Part shown: piece by piece, positions 45,307 through 56,345 of the stretch
How positions within the stretch are numbered: the stretch's first letter is position 1
How the letters are laid out: each line of letters begins with the position of its first letter
Source: Aphanomyces cochlioides
Lineage: Eukaryota; Oomycota; Saprolegniomycetes; Saprolegniales; Verrucalvaceae
Length of the DNA: 64,000 nt
Reading direction: 5' to 3'
Assembly (NCBI GenBank): GCA_019828595.1
Contig: JAHQRK010000012.1
Location: forward strand, 682,001 to 746,000
Made by a program: the position numbers and the translations under genes
Notes under the pieces: model-generated
Databases searched by the model: none
What the model was told of the DNA's origin: nothing
What the model saw: the letters and a program-made list of their open reading frames with translations, nothing else

Positions 45307-46650
45307 ATGCCGAAGGAAAAGACCCATATCTCGTTGGTTGTCATTGGTCACGTCGATGCCGGTAAGTCGACGACGACTGGTCACTTGATCTACAAGTGCG
45401 GTGGTATCGACAAGCGTACCATTGAAAAGTTTGAAAAGGAAGCTGCTGAATTGGGCAAGACCTCTTTCAAGTATGCCTGGGTCTTGGATAACTTGAAGGC
45501 CGAACGTGAACGTGGTATCACGATCGATATCGCTTTGTGGAAGTTCGAATCCCCCAAGTTCTTCTTCACCGTCATTGATGCCCCTGGTCACCGTGACTTT
45601 ATCAAGAACATGATTACCGGTACCTCCCAAGCCGATTGCGCCATTTTGGTCGTCGCTTCCGGTGTCGGTGAATTCGAAGCCGGTATCTCCAAGGAAGGCC
45701 AAACCCGTGAACACGCCTTGTTGGCCTTCACCTTGGGTGTGCGTCAAATGATTGTCGCCATCAACAAGATGGATGACTCCTCGGTCATGTACGGCGAAGG
45801 TCGTTACAACGAAATCAAGGAAGAAGTCACCAACTACTTGAAGAAGGTCGGCTACAAGCCCGCCAAGATCCCCTTCGTGCCCATCTCCGGCTGGGAAGGT
45901 GACAACATGATTGAAAAGTCCCCCAACATGCCTTGGTACAAGGGACCTTACCTCCTTGAAGCTTTGGACAACTTGAACCCTCCTAAGCGCCCTACCGACA
46001 AGCCTCTCCGTTTGCCTTTGCAAGATGTGTACAAGATCGGTGGTATTGGCACGGTCCCAGTCGGCCGTGTCGAAACCGGTGTCTTGAAGCCTGGTACCGT
46101 CGTCGTCTTCGGCCCCACTGGTTTGTCGACTGAAGTCAAGTCCGTCGAAATGCACCACGAATCCGTCCCTGAAGCCCTCCCTGGTGACAACGTTGGTTTC
46201 AACGTCAAGAACGTGTCGGTCAAGGAATTGCGCCGTGGTTTCGTCGCTTCGGACTCGAAGAACGACCCTGCCAAGGGCACTGAAAACTTCACGGCCCAAG
46301 TCATTGTCATGAACCACCCTGGCCAAATCGGTAACGGCTACTCCCCTGTGTTGGATTGCCACACCGCCCACGTTGCCTGCAAGTTCAAGGAAATCACCCA
46401 AAAGATGGACCGTCGTTCGGGTAAGGTTCTTGAAGAAAACCCCAAGTTCGTCAAGGCCGGTGATGCCTGCATGGTCATCTTGGAACCTACCAAGGGTTTG
46501 ACCGTCGAATCCTTCCAAGAATACCCTCCTCTTGGTCGTTTCGCCGTCCGTGATATGCGTCAAACGGTCGCTGTCGGTGTCATCCACTCCGTCGTCAAGA
46601 AGGAAGCTGGTGGCAAGGGTGGCAAGGCCGCTGCCGGCAAGAAGAAGTAA
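45307..46650 (+). CDS. TEF1: Translation elongation factor 1-alpha
   Basis: A complete 447-residue GTPase that brings aminoacyl-tRNA to the ribosome. It is intronless. G motifs: [12 protein letters not shown] (P-loop), [14 protein letters not shown] (switch I/II region), [12 protein letters not shown] (G3) and NKMD (G4). The end is Lys-rich ([13 protein letters not shown]). Codon use is strongly biased to GTC, TTC, AAG, CCC and TTG, unlike neighbouring genes, as expected for a very highly expressed protein. Confidence 0.98.
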   Translation: MPKEKTHISLVVIGHVDAGKSTTTGHLIYKCGGIDKRTIEKFEKEAAELGKTSFKYAWVLDNLKAERERGITIDIALWKFESPKFFFTVIDAPGHRDFIKNMITGTSQADCAILVVASGVGEFEAGISKEGQTREHALLAFTLGVRQMIVAINKMDDSSVMYGEGRYNEIKEEVTNYLKKVGYKPAKIPFVPISGWEGDNMIEKSPNMPWYKGPYLLEALDNLNPPKRPTDKPLRLPLQDVYKIGGIGTVPVGRVETGVLKPGTVVVFGPTGLSTEVKSVEMHHESVPEALPGDNVGFNVKNVSVKELRRGFVASDSKNDPAKGTENFTAQVIVMNHPGQIGNGYSPVLDCHTAHVACKFKEITQKMDRRSGKVLEENPKFVKAGDACMVILEPTKGLTVESFQEYPPLGRFAVRDMRQTVAVGVIHSVVKKEAGGKGGKAAAGKKK

Positions 46651-46715
46651 GATGCTATAGTTGATTTGGATTGTTTAGTTATGGATCTCTTATATTCCAA
46701 TGAAACCATATTAGA

Positions 46716-47109
46716 TTACTTTAAACGACACTCTTCATCATGTGCCCTTTCTCGTAGCTCAACGCGTCCATAGCCCTTCAATTTTCCAACAAAAGCTGAT
46801 GTCATCGAAGCATAATTTGTGAGTGTCAATGACAACTCAGTCCCTCCAAGCAATTTCAAACTTGGACGAGATTCGATCGAACCAAAGCCCCCAGAAGGTC
46901 GTTTCACATCAGAGAGGGCATTGATCGCAATGTAAGATCCCCCAGAGGAAAATTGGCATTGTGTCGAGATGAATAGATCATGACAAGATCGAAACGTTGT
47001 GTGCTGGTTACGACTCAGATCTTCGTCAAAATCTGTTTAAAGCTACGTTGAATGCACAAACCAACTCAGAGCCGTAAAATTGGATTTGGATGACTCCACT
47101 CCATATCAT
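46716..47109 (-). CDS. Small unrecognised protein
   Basis: The frame from the ATG at 47109 reads MIWSGVIQIQFYGSEL and on to about 47035. A second frame, open to the stop at 46716, reads FDEDLSRNQHTTFRSCHDLF ... STQCQFSSGGSYIAINALSD ... LGGTELSLTLTNYASMTSAF. The two parts differ by one base of phase near 47033, and no intron fits well, so either a sequence error or an unusual splice is involved. Composition is protein-like throughout, the gene is divergent from OTU1, and promoter palindromes lie 93-121 bp upstream. No family is recognised. Confidence 0.45.
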
Positions 47110-47201
47110 AGGTCTCCTTTGCGAGAGCTTTGCAAGCTAGATTCTTGTCTGCTTGATGTGTCTGCTCTCCTGACTATCGTGATGTTTCGAGTTGATTCTG
47201 A

Positions 47202-47230
47202 CATCCGGATAAAATAATGTATCCGGATAT
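47202..47230. promoter_or_regulatory. Two TATCCGGATA elements in the OTU1 divergent promoter
   Basis: ATCCGGATAA (47203-47212) and TATCCGGATAT (from 47220), 42-70 bp before the OTU1 ATG. Confidence 0.55.
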
Positions 47231-47271
47231 CTGTACTTGTGTATTGAAACGCCAAGTGAACATTTGGGAAC

Positions 47272-48405
47272 ATGAATATCAAAGTGAACTGCTCGCAAGG
47301 ATCGCTTAGGCTCTCTGGTCTTGCTCCAGACACGACAATCCTCCAGCTAAAGCTTCGACTACTACAGGAGACGGGTCTCCCACCAGATCATCAGACTCGT
47401 ACGTCGAGAAGTGCTTATTGAGTTGTCTTACACGTATGATTTTAGTCTTGAGTGGATATCCTCCAAAGCCTGTGGTCGGAGAGGACGATGCATTGCTGAC
47501 AAGCGTTGGTATTACCTCTGGATCAGCGATTATGCTCAAGGAGGAGGTGACGCTCGCGTCAGCCAAGCCGTCCAAAGTCAAGTTCGTGCGCAAAGTGATT
47601 GCAGCGGACAATAGCTGTCTCTTCAATGCGATCGGGTTCGTTCCTCGCCTTGTGAGTGGATCTAAGTTGACCTATTCTGCTTAGATATTGCCTCGGCAAA
47701 GGCGACAAGAGCAATGGCCCCACACTGCGCAATATTGTCAAAGTACCTTGCCGTTATGTTGTGGATTCTTGACGTTTCCTAGGATACTATTTTGTCGACA
47801 CCGTCAGTCTACAATGAAACATTCCTCGGCCGCTCTGTCGATGAATATTGCGCGTGGATCCTCAACGATCGTTCATGGGGTGGTGAAATCGAGCTTTCGA
47901 TTCTCTCAGCGCACTTCAAAGTCGAAATGCTTGTCTTTGATGTTGTGAGCATGACGCGGCTCTGCTACGGCGAAGACCAAGGGTTTACCCAGCGCCTCTT
48001 TTTGCTCTATGATGGGATCCACTACGACGCGATTGCAGAAACGGGGCATCCTTGTCCTACACCAGACAAGACGCTGTTTGCAATCAACGACTTTATAAAG
48101 GTAAATTGAATTGTCTTTCGTTTGTTCACGTCGCGAGTAGGTGGAGAATGCGAGTGTCTTGGCTGTTGAGGCACATCAGGTAATATTTCTTGCTCCATCA
48201 GTGGTGTAACTTTGGTCGTCGGTAGAACCATCAATTCACAGACCTTGGTGGCTTTTCAATCCAATGCATGCAATGCCGCAAAGCCTTCACAGGACAGGTA
48301 AATATTAAATCTCAATAGACTCTTGACAGCATGACGCCGTAGAGTCAAGCGCAAGCACATGCAAATGAAACAGGACATTACGAATTCGGTGAAGTCCGTC
48401 GCTAG
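47272..48405 (+). CDS. YOD1: OTU1/YOD1-like deubiquitinase
   Basis: A cysteine protease that removes ubiquitin from p97/VCP substrates in ER-associated degradation. Start is at 47272 (MNIKVNCSQGSLRLSGLAPD), with an N-terminal UBX-like domain ending LSGYPPKPV...SAIMLKEE. The OTU core has ADNSCLFNAIG (catalytic Asp and Cys) and FLLYDGIHYDAIAE (catalytic His region). The C-terminal C2H2 finger is FSIQCMQCRKAFTGQ followed, after an intron, by AHANETGHYEFGEV. Introns lie at about 47401-47447, 47640-47685, 47735-47782, 48103-48141, 48181-48224 and 48299-48344. The domain order matches YOD1 exactly. Confidence 0.9.
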
Positions 48406-50490
48406 ATCTCCATAGAGCAACAATCGAACGACCGACAATTAATGCGATAATCAAACTGAGACGAACAAGGGAATTGGACTCATCAGAGTCTTGATTTGAT
48501 TCCTTTGAATACTTTGGAGCACAGCACCAACGTTGACGTGGGATGGAGCTGAGCTTGAATGCTGATATTTTCTGGCCCTCCTCACAGCACTCGTAAAATC
48601 AATCTATCAAGCGAGAAGCAAGGTGAACTACCCGACACCTAGAGCTGTCACTATAACATAGCAGCGCGAAAAGCTTGTTCTCTTCAGCCAGCTTCGCATG
48701 GCACGGTTCAGCAATGCGCATTCAAACCAGGAAATTCGAATGGCTCGATGTCCTCAGTCGGCTTCTCTAGCTGATCAGCTGTAGGGACGCACTACGCAAA
48801 TCTTTCATCGCTGCACTCTCCCGCTCGACTCCAACTGGCTCGGCGACTGAACAGATCGCAGCTATCTTCCGTCGTCCTCTCTGTAGTTCAATGACTTCCG
48901 TGTCGAGTCCATTCAAACCTATCGTGATTAAACCCATCATGCAATAGTTTTGAAAGCCCAAGGCAAGACTATTTGCTAAGACTCAACTCCCGCCAAGAAC
49001 TAACGTAGCTTGGTGTTGATTCCCGCACATGGAACAATTGAAAGTGATCTCTATGACGACAAAGGGGGGCATTTCAAAGGTGTGAATATTGTCGATTTCA
49101 TTCTAAATTGTGAGAGGGGTCTCAAATGTATCGATTTTTCAAATCGATCTGCAAATCGATCAGCCAATCAGAATCGAATATGTACCTAATTCACGCAAAA
49201 CACACCCAGACACACGTGTAATTAATTTGGGACGTTTGCCATACTTTCAATTTATACTTGATTTCAGTATGATCGAATCGATTTGGAATAGAATTCGAAT
49301 TTGGTAAAAACTACAAATTTGGGTGAAAAAGACAATATTAAATTTCCACTCTATTAATAGTAGCTACTACTAGTACTGATCGTGAGGTAAAAACGACGCG
49401 GCAAGGTCGGGACGTGGGATAGTCAAGTGATATCTCAGGCTCGAACGACAACTTCAGGTACCAGAACATGAGTTGAGGTCTCGCCTGCACTGCACGGCAG
49501 GATTTCATGTTTACTTGCACGCTGACCTGTGAATACACGAGTGACACGTTTTGCAGATTCCCCTCGTAGGCGAGAACAGCGTGAGAAGCTTGCCTGGGAA
49601 AAGCGCATATGCGCAACCATGCAGTCGCCAGGACCAACAAACAGGTGGGTGTCTGTCTTCCGATGAGGGTCATTCATCCCCACGATCAGCTTGTCCTTCT
49701 GGTCGGGCCTGTATGGTGTAGCTTGGAAATTGTGTGTTCGTGGGGGCGTTTCAGGATGTCAGATGATCCTTTAGCAGCCTTCTGCACGAGAAAGACAGCC
49801 TTGCCATGTGCGACGACAGATTGAGGCGAATCTGGCTCGTCGAAGAACTCACATGGACAGAGTATTCTAGTGGTGGCGATCTTCTACACGACCCCCTGAT
49901 GTAACAAGTCTCAAACGTATGCAGATCGCCGCGATGGAACGTGTTCGAACGGGTTGTCTGAGAATCATATTAGGGAATCGCGGATGCGCGGGAGGTTTCT
50001 CGGAGCTTTAAGTCGACGATGGCGGTCCCAGGCGTGGATTTTGGGATGACGCAAACTTGTCATCGCAATGCTCCGTGAATGCTGCACCCAAAACTTCCAG
50101 CGAAATCAACCTTTCCCTCTCATCGACCACGCGGCACCTTCCACTGATCCGATTTGCTCCTCTTGACATCCACCCAACCCATCATCCGGCGACGGCCTTT
50201 GGCACAACGGACGTGGCGTCATACTTTAAAAACCGCCTTGCTATTTTGGGCCAGCTATTCCTGGCATGTCGCTTGTGGACATTGATTGGCTCGATCCACG
50301 TGTAAACAATCTGATTGGTCAAAAAGATTGCAATAATGGATTCTGATTGGTGGATTTGCCTCGATCCAGTTCTTGTCACGAGCCGTGTGGAGCCGGAGAT
50401 TCATTCTGATTTTTTCTATACAACTTTCAGGTTGTCACAGATTGCAGTGAATCTATAGTACGCCGCTCGGAACAAAGGGATCCGCCAAGG
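48406..50490. other. 2 kb gap with a possible decayed gene
   Basis: 48406-49370 shows no gene; 49090-49330 is AT-rich with ATCGAT/AATCGAT repeats. On the minus strand, 49870-49440 has protein-like pieces in shifting frames (CPCEFFDEPDSPQSVVAHGK; PYRPDQKDKLIVGMNDPHRK; THLFVGPGDCMVAHMRFSQ). This could be a degraded gene or a badly interrupted one. No family is recognised. Confidence 0.3.
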
Positions 50491-51885
50491 ATGCGACCGA
50501 CCGAGACGACCAGTTTCCAATCGACCGCCATGGCGCCAAACTACCTCTCGATTCCGCGGGATGTGAGTCCAACTGCGAAGGCACTCGCGCCGCGCCGCAC
50601 GATCCAGTGGATGTTTCAAATGCTCCTGATCAACTTTGTCGAGTTTGCGGCCGAATCGTCTCGTGGAATTGTCATGCCGACGATCTTTCTCTACTGTCAA
50701 TCGCTCGGCGGCACGCTTGTCGACATGGGCCTACTCACGTCTGTCTTTAGTGTCGGGCGCTTGATCTCATCGTTTGTGTTTGGCTGGATGTGCGATCACT
50801 ATACGTTCAAGACGGTCTATATTGTTTCGTCGTTGTTTGGCGTCGTGGGCAACATCGTCTATTTGTTTGCGGACCCTCATGTGTTCAGCAGCATGCAAGT
50901 ACTGCTTGTGAGTCGATTCCTTGTTGGATTTGGTGCTGGTAATCGAAGCGTGTGCCGTGCTGACGTTGCGCGCATGACGTCGGTTGACCAACGCCTCAAG
51001 TACATGACGATTTTGTGCATGGTTGTCTTCCTCGGCTATGCTCTGACGCCAGGAATGGGCAGTATCTTGGTTGGTGTTGATAAACACATCTTGGGCCTCC
51101 ATCTCCATGCTCTTACTGCCCCTGGCTTTATCTTGACAATCCTCAACACCACGACGTTGCTCCTGATGATTTTCTTGTACGACGAAACCATGTCGGCTGA
51201 CGACGCCCCCGAAGCGACACCCAAGAAAGCAATCATTGGCATTACCCCCGTCAGCACGTATGAGCTCCCCAACAACCTGGTGTACATTGGTGTCGGCGTC
51301 TTTATGATGCTCAACATCATTGGTCGCGGCATTCTCTCCGTGTACGAAACGATCAACGTGCCGCTCTACTTGGAAGTCACGGGGTTTTCCAATGGAACTG
51401 CCGTCGAATCGGCCGCGTCCTTCCAATTCAACATGGGCTTGTTGGGCCTCTTGGCCTACTTGGCAATTGAAGTCTTTCGTCATTCCATTGCCGACACAAC
51501 GTGGCTCTTGATCGGTTTGAGTGCTTTGGTCGTTGGCAACGGCGTCTTGTTGGTGTTGTCTCCATTGTCGTACTGGGAATTTGCCGCGGGTATTTTCTTC
51601 ATCTGGAGCGTCGGCAGTCCTCTCATCACTTGCGTCTCCGTGGCTGCCTTCTCCAAGATCCTCGGTCGTCGTCAGCAAGGTACTTGGATGGGTATCTTGG
51701 GATCCACGGCGTCTGTCAGTCGTATCATCCTGCCGTTGCTCCCCGCGCTCTTTTCAACGTTCGTGCCCATGTTTTGGATCAGCGGCGTCCTCTCCGCCGT
51801 CGGCATTGTCTTGCTCGTGTGGTATCAGCGCCTGGTCACGGACGACAAGACGCAGTTCGAACAGAGCTTGGCCTCCCCCGTGTAG
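50491..51885 (+). CDS. MFS transporter, MFSD8/CLN7-like (tandem copy 1)
   Basis: 464 residues, intronless, 12 predicted membrane spans. Motif A-like loop: FGWMCDHYTFKTVY. Conserved block: LVGFGAGNRSVCRADVARMT. After the central loop, ETINVPLYLEVTGFSNGTAV and ILGRRQQGTWMGILGSTASV. The SRFLVGFGAGN segment and order of spans resemble the MFSD8/SPX-MFS branch (organelle or vacuole membrane carriers). Substrate unknown. A second in-frame Met (MAPNYLSIPRD) is an alternative start. It is the first of three same-strand paralogs. Confidence 0.85.
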   Translation: MRPTETTSFQSTAMAPNYLSIPRDVSPTAKALAPRRTIQWMFQMLLINFVEFAAESSRGIVMPTIFLYCQSLGGTLVDMGLLTSVFSVGRLISSFVFGWMCDHYTFKTVYIVSSLFGVVGNIVYLFADPHVFSSMQVLLVSRFLVGFGAGNRSVCRADVARMTSVDQRLKYMTILCMVVFLGYALTPGMGSILVGVDKHILGLHLHALTAPGFILTILNTTTLLLMIFLYDETMSADDAPEATPKKAIIGITPVSTYELPNNLVYIGVGVFMMLNIIGRGILSVYETINVPLYLEVTGFSNGTAVESAASFQFNMGLLGLLAYLAIEVFRHSIADTTWLLIGLSALVVGNGVLLVLSPLSYWEFAAGIFFIWSVGSPLITCVSVAAFSKILGRRQQGTWMGILGSTASVSRIILPLLPALFSTFVPMFWISGVLSAVGIVLLVWYQRLVTDDKTQFEQSLASPV

Positions 51886-51972
51886 AGATAGAGAAACGCA
51901 CCATCATTTTTAATCTTATGTTAAGAGTACCGTAGTATACTGACCATCCATGCTGCCACGTCATCTTTCTCA

Positions 51973-51983
51973 TATCCGGATAA
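51973..51983. promoter_or_regulatory. TATCCGGATAA between MFS copies 1 and 2
   Basis: It lies 88 bp past the copy 1 stop and 256 bp before the copy 2 ATG. Confidence 0.4.
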
Positions 51984-52238
51984 GTGGTGGCAAAACCTGA
52001 GGCGGCGACGACGTACAACAAGCACGGCATGACGCCAACGGACGCAATTGTCAGCAAAGGATGTTTCGTTCATGGGCATGATATTCATCCTTTGAAGCGG
52101 GGCGACGACAGATGGGGCTCGGTCGTGCGCCTTGGGCCAATCGCATGGATGCGACAACCCTCAAACCAGTGGGACGAAGTACAGTAGCAACGTGCTTGAC
52201 GGAGATTTTCACTTTGTCAATTGCCCTCCGCTGCGGTC

Positions 52239-53648
52239 ATGGTTGCCTTGCACGTCGACTACAAGACGATTCCACACCAGAGCAGCAGCACGAGCCTCAG
52301 CGAAGATGACGAGTACATTGCGTTCAACGGATCGCCACGCACGACTCGATGGCGATTTCAAATGGCGCTCATCAACTTGATCGAGTTTGCGGCTGAATCT
52401 TCGCGTGGTTTGGTCCTGCCGACGCTGTTTCTCTACTGCGAATCGCTCGGCGGCACCCTCATTGACATGGGCTTGATCACGTCCGTTTTCAGCATTGGCA
52501 GATTGGTCTCTTCAATGGCGTTCGGCTGGCTCTGTGATCGCGTTTCGTTCCGCACGGTTTACATGCTCTCAGCTTTCTTTGGTGTAATTGGCAACCTCGT
52601 CTACGTCATGGCAGATCGCCGCGTGGCCAACAGCTTGAGCGTGTTGACATTAAGCCGATTTATTGTTGGCTTTGGCGCTGGAAATCGAAGTGTGTGCCGC
52701 GCAGACGTCGCGCGCATGACCTCTGTCGACCAACGACTCCAATACATAACGATCCTGTGCATGGTAGTTTTCCTTGGGTATGCCCTCACGCCTGGCTTTG
52801 GATCCATCTTGGTTGGCTTCGACATTACGTTGTTCCATTTGCATCTCGATGCACTCACAGCTCCTGGCTTTCTCCTCGCTGGTCTCAATTTCATCATGCT
52901 TTGCCTCATGGCCGTGGGCTACGACGACACAATCGACCAAGGCGATGCACCGCTGTACCGCTCCCGCGTCAAGATGATGACATCCCGTGACTTTGGCTAC
53001 GAACTCCCTCGGCGTCTCGTGTATTTCGGCGTCGCTGTCTTTATGTTCCTCAATGTCATCGGCCGTGGCGTTCTCTCCGTCTACGAAACGATCAACGTCC
53101 CTCTCTACTTGCAAGTCACAGGGCTGTCCAACTCAACGGCTGTGGAATCGGCCGCGACGTTCCAGTTCCAACTGGGCCTCCTGGGACTCCTATCCTACTT
53201 GGCGATTGAATTCTTTCGTCTTGCTATCTCCGATACGACTTGGCTTTTGATCGGCTTGGGCTCTCTTGCATTGGGGAATGCTTTGCTCTTCTTGCAGTGG
53301 CCGTTGTCGCTTTGGGAACTTTCTCTCTCGTTGTTTTTCATCTGGAGCGTCGGGAGTCCGTTGCTCACTGCCGTGTCTGTCGCCGCCTTTTCCAAGATTT
53401 TGGGTCGTCGTCAACAAGGCACATGGATGGGTCTTTTAGGCTCCACGGCGTCAGTGAGTCGCATCGTCTTGCCGTTGCTCCCGGCACTCTTTTCAACTTT
53501 TCTGCCCATGTTTTGGCTCGGTGCCATCCTCTCTGTCGTCGGGACCATCTTGCTCGTCTGGTATTCTCGTGCCATCTCCCGTGCCAAGTCCGAATGGAAA
53601 CGACTCGTCGCGATCTTTCCAGCGCAGTCTCAAGAATCCCTCGTTTAA
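52239..53648 (+). CDS. MFS transporter (tandem copy 2)
   Basis: 469 residues from the ATG at 52239 (MVALHVDYKTIPHQSSS), intronless. It is very close to copy 1: GFGAGNRSVCRADVARMTSV, ETINVPLYLQVTGLSNSTAV and GRRQQGTWMGLLGSTASVSR are almost identical. The N-terminal cytosolic tail and the loop after span 6 differ, as expected if they carry targeting or regulation. Recent tandem duplication is the simplest reading. Confidence 0.85.
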   Translation: MVALHVDYKTIPHQSSSTSLSEDDEYIAFNGSPRTTRWRFQMALINLIEFAAESSRGLVLPTLFLYCESLGGTLIDMGLITSVFSIGRLVSSMAFGWLCDRVSFRTVYMLSAFFGVIGNLVYVMADRRVANSLSVLTLSRFIVGFGAGNRSVCRADVARMTSVDQRLQYITILCMVVFLGYALTPGFGSILVGFDITLFHLHLDALTAPGFLLAGLNFIMLCLMAVGYDDTIDQGDAPLYRSRVKMMTSRDFGYELPRRLVYFGVAVFMFLNVIGRGVLSVYETINVPLYLQVTGLSNSTAVESAATFQFQLGLLGLLSYLAIEFFRLAISDTTWLLIGLGSLALGNALLFLQWPLSLWELSLSLFFIWSVGSPLLTAVSVAAFSKILGRRQQGTWMGLLGSTASVSRIVLPLLPALFSTFLPMFWLGAILSVVGTILLVWYSRAISRAKSEWKRLVAIFPAQSQESLV

Positions 53649-53689
53649 TATATAAAATTTGTTTCTCGTCGTGCCACGTCATTTCTCGC

Positions 53690-53743
53690 TATCCGGATAT
53701 TACAATCCAACGGCAGTCGATCGGAAGATTATCATCCGGATAT
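53690..53743. promoter_or_regulatory. Two TATCCGGATA elements upstream of MFS copy 3
   Basis: TATCCGGATA at 53690-53699 and ATCATCCGGATATC near 53731-53744, 84-138 bp before the copy 3 ATG. Confidence 0.5.
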
Positions 53744-53827
53744 CACAATCCGACGACGGTCGTTCTTTCTCGTCCTGTTCGGATTCGAACATGAAACTCC
53801 AGAGAAGGTGTTGTGCCGTGTCTTTTC

Positions 53828-55174
53828 ATGGACACCACGACGCCGTACGTCCTCGTGGACGACGCGACGGACAGAGAGAAACCTCGCCGTGTCTCGGAAT
53901 GGCACGTCCAGCTCATCCTAATCTACGCGTCGCAACTGGCTGCAGAATCCTCGCGCGGCTTGGTACTCCCGACACTCTTCCTCTACTGCGAATCGCTTGG
54001 CGGCGGGCTTTCCGACATGGGCCATGCGACCTCAGTCTTTAGCGTTGGACGGCTTGTGGCGTCTGTTTTCCTCGGCTGGCTCTGCGACCGCGTCTCGTTT
54101 CGCGCAGTCCATCTTGTCTGCGCTGCGATCTCTGTCTTGGGAAATCTCCTCTACGTATTACCAATGCCTCCAACATTGGCCATCCCAATGCTGCTCGTGA
54201 GTCGTTTTGTCACTGGTGTCGGCGCTGGAAGTCTCAGTGTTTGCCGTGCGAATATCGCAGTGCTGACGCCGAAATCACTGCGCCTTCTGTGCTTAAACCG
54301 TCTTGCGCTTGTTGTCTTTGTCGGCTACGCGCTCTCGCCTGGACTTGGCGGACTCTTTGCCCACGTTGATATACAAATCGTCGGGAATCTCCATCTCACA
54401 GCATTTACAGCCCCAGGATACATCCTGGTTGTTCTCAATGCTGCTTCCTTTGTCGCCATGTGGTTTGCGTTTGATTGCTCCATCACAGCAGCTGATGCTC
54501 CAAGCAAAGACGAGCAAGCGCCAGAGAAGACGGAGTTCGATGCGATCAAACAAGTTACGGAAGACGCACCCGAGTTGTCTTGTCAATTTTACAGCGGCGT
54601 TGCGATTTTTGTGCTCCTCAACGTTGTCGGACGTGGTGTGGTCGCTGTCTTCGAGACGATTTTGGTTCCGCTGCACGTCCAAGTCGTTCATCTTGATCAT
54701 GCCAGCGCTTATGGAAATGCCGTCAGGTCTGCGGCATCCTTTGAGTTCACGATGGGCGTCTTGGGCTTGTTGACGTATGCGGCCGTCGAACTTGGCCATT
54801 TCGCTGAGGAAATGTGGCTCTTTCTTGGCCTCGCCATGTTCGTCCTTGGCAACGGGCTCCTCCTTGCCCAGAATCCCCTCGAGTGGCCACTCTTTTGCGC
54901 TGGCATCTACCTTGTTTGGAGCATCGGAGGGCCTCTTCTTACCGCCGTCTCCGTGTCGGCCTTCTCACGCAGTCTGGGGTCGAGGCCACAAGGTCTTTGG
55001 ATGGGAATCTTTGGCGCCGCAGGTTCATGCAGTCGTATCGTGCTTCCAGTCGTGCCGGCGCTCGTGTCTTCATTCCGCGTCATGTTTTGGATCAACTTGG
55101 CCTTATCAGTCTTTGGCCTTATGCTGTTGTGCTGGTGGTATAGCTTGACAAGCTGGACCAAGCGCTCCAAGTGA
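53828..55174 (+). CDS. MFS transporter (tandem copy 3, divergent)
   Basis: 448 residues from the ATG at 53828 (MDTTTPYVLVDDATDREKPR), intronless. It keeps the frame of copies 1 and 2 (LAAESSRGLVLPTLFLYCES, FLGWLCDRVSFRAVHL). However, the diagnostic loop is changed to GVGAGSLSVCRANIAVLTPK, and ETILVPLHVQVVHLDHASAY replaces the ETINVPLYL block. It is the oldest or fastest-changing of the three and may have a different substrate. Confidence 0.85.
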   Translation: MDTTTPYVLVDDATDREKPRRVSEWHVQLILIYASQLAAESSRGLVLPTLFLYCESLGGGLSDMGHATSVFSVGRLVASVFLGWLCDRVSFRAVHLVCAAISVLGNLLYVLPMPPTLAIPMLLVSRFVTGVGAGSLSVCRANIAVLTPKSLRLLCLNRLALVVFVGYALSPGLGGLFAHVDIQIVGNLHLTAFTAPGYILVVLNAASFVAMWFAFDCSITAADAPSKDEQAPEKTEFDAIKQVTEDAPELSCQFYSGVAIFVLLNVVGRGVVAVFETILVPLHVQVVHLDHASAYGNAVRSAASFEFTMGVLGLLTYAAVELGHFAEEMWLFLGLAMFVLGNGLLLAQNPLEWPLFCAGIYLVWSIGGPLLTAVSVSAFSRSLGSRPQGLWMGIFGAAGSCSRIVLPVVPALVSSFRVMFWINLALSVFGLMLLCWWYSLTSWTKRSK

Positions 55175-56345
55175 GGCCTTGGTGGAATTCCGCCCAAGGC
55201 CATCGAGGAGATGCGCTTCCAATCGAGTGCATCCGGCAGTCGCTGAGATTACAACCACTCGAAGATCTAACCTATTCAAAGACACGATGTAATGACGATT
55301 GCTTTGCTCCCGTCATGTGATATTCTTGCCTCGAATGCTCCTCTCCATGACACGTGTCTTTGCGAAGCCACTGAAGACAAAGCAGTCAGTAAAGATGCCA
55401 ACAATTGCGAGCCTCTAGATGACGGGGGGGGGGAGTTGGGTGAGAGCAAGGCAAGCCAGCTCATGTTTATTTCGAGTTGCCTCTCTCTCCGTCTGCATCT
55501 CTGGCTATTAGCACTGTAGTACATTCTACTAAGCACCGCCCCCCATGTGTCGAGAGAGAATGGACCCTCCTGGAATGGCTAGCGATTGAGGGGGATTGGA
55601 ATGTCCACGTACGACAATCGTCGGACATGCTGCGATAGCAAAATCAAGTCGCGATCGTCAGTCTAGCGGCAGCCTTGCACATGGATGCTCGGCGTGGCTT
55701 ACACAGCCTCACGATGGCGACAAAGAGTGATTTTCAACGGCCGACGGCATGGTCCAGTCGAACTGGGTGCGATGAACCCAACAAGAAAGAAATCATTTGT
55801 CTCTCTCGTGTGTGTCCGCGTGGTCATCCTTGCAACTTTGTCATTCTCGCCACGGGCCAGCCCAATCGTTGACAAAGCAAACCCATCGTCACGACACACT
55901 TGGACACCATCATTGGCGTCCATCCATCCACCCGTTTCCCGCCATCTTTCGCGACGTTCATACAAACCACGGCAAGAATCCACGCCATCTATCGATCCCA
56001 TGAGCGTCTACTGCAGACATGACCAGCTCTCCAGAGGGCTATAGCGCGTTAGGCGTATTCCATTTCGTGTAGAGAAGGGCTCGAATAGAGGATTGCCTGT
56101 TGTTGATGCATACAAACCTCCCACCTCGGCGGCGGTGTAGATTGTACAAGTTGGTATGTTCGTCATAGAAGCGATTCTTTCATCCATTACTGTATGCTCC
56201 TCTTTGACTAGCCAGGAATCAACGACATGGTGTACACATGCCCTCGTCTGCGAATTGCATTTTCATCTCGAACGACGACGGCACTCAGCAACGACAATCA
56301 GCTTGTTAAATAACTTACTCACTCTCTCCATATAAGCACGACTAG
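55175..56345. other. intergenic, no gene seen
   Basis: A run of 10 G starts near 55423. Short frames at 55675-56044 overlap each other on both strands and show no domain. Confidence 0.4.

Noticed and set aside
45214..46587. 457-codon open frame antisense to EF-1alpha
   Set aside because: It is the mirror of a highly codon-biased gene; strong third-base bias leaves the opposite strand open. No domain.
50767..51678. 303-codon minus-strand frame inside MFS copy 1
   Set aside because: Antisense shadow; charged, repeat-free and without membrane spans or known domain. The same happens in copy 2.
55420..55436. Run of 10 G as a possible G-quadruplex
   Set aside because: A single homopolymer run without further G-tracts nearby; may also be a sequencing artefact.
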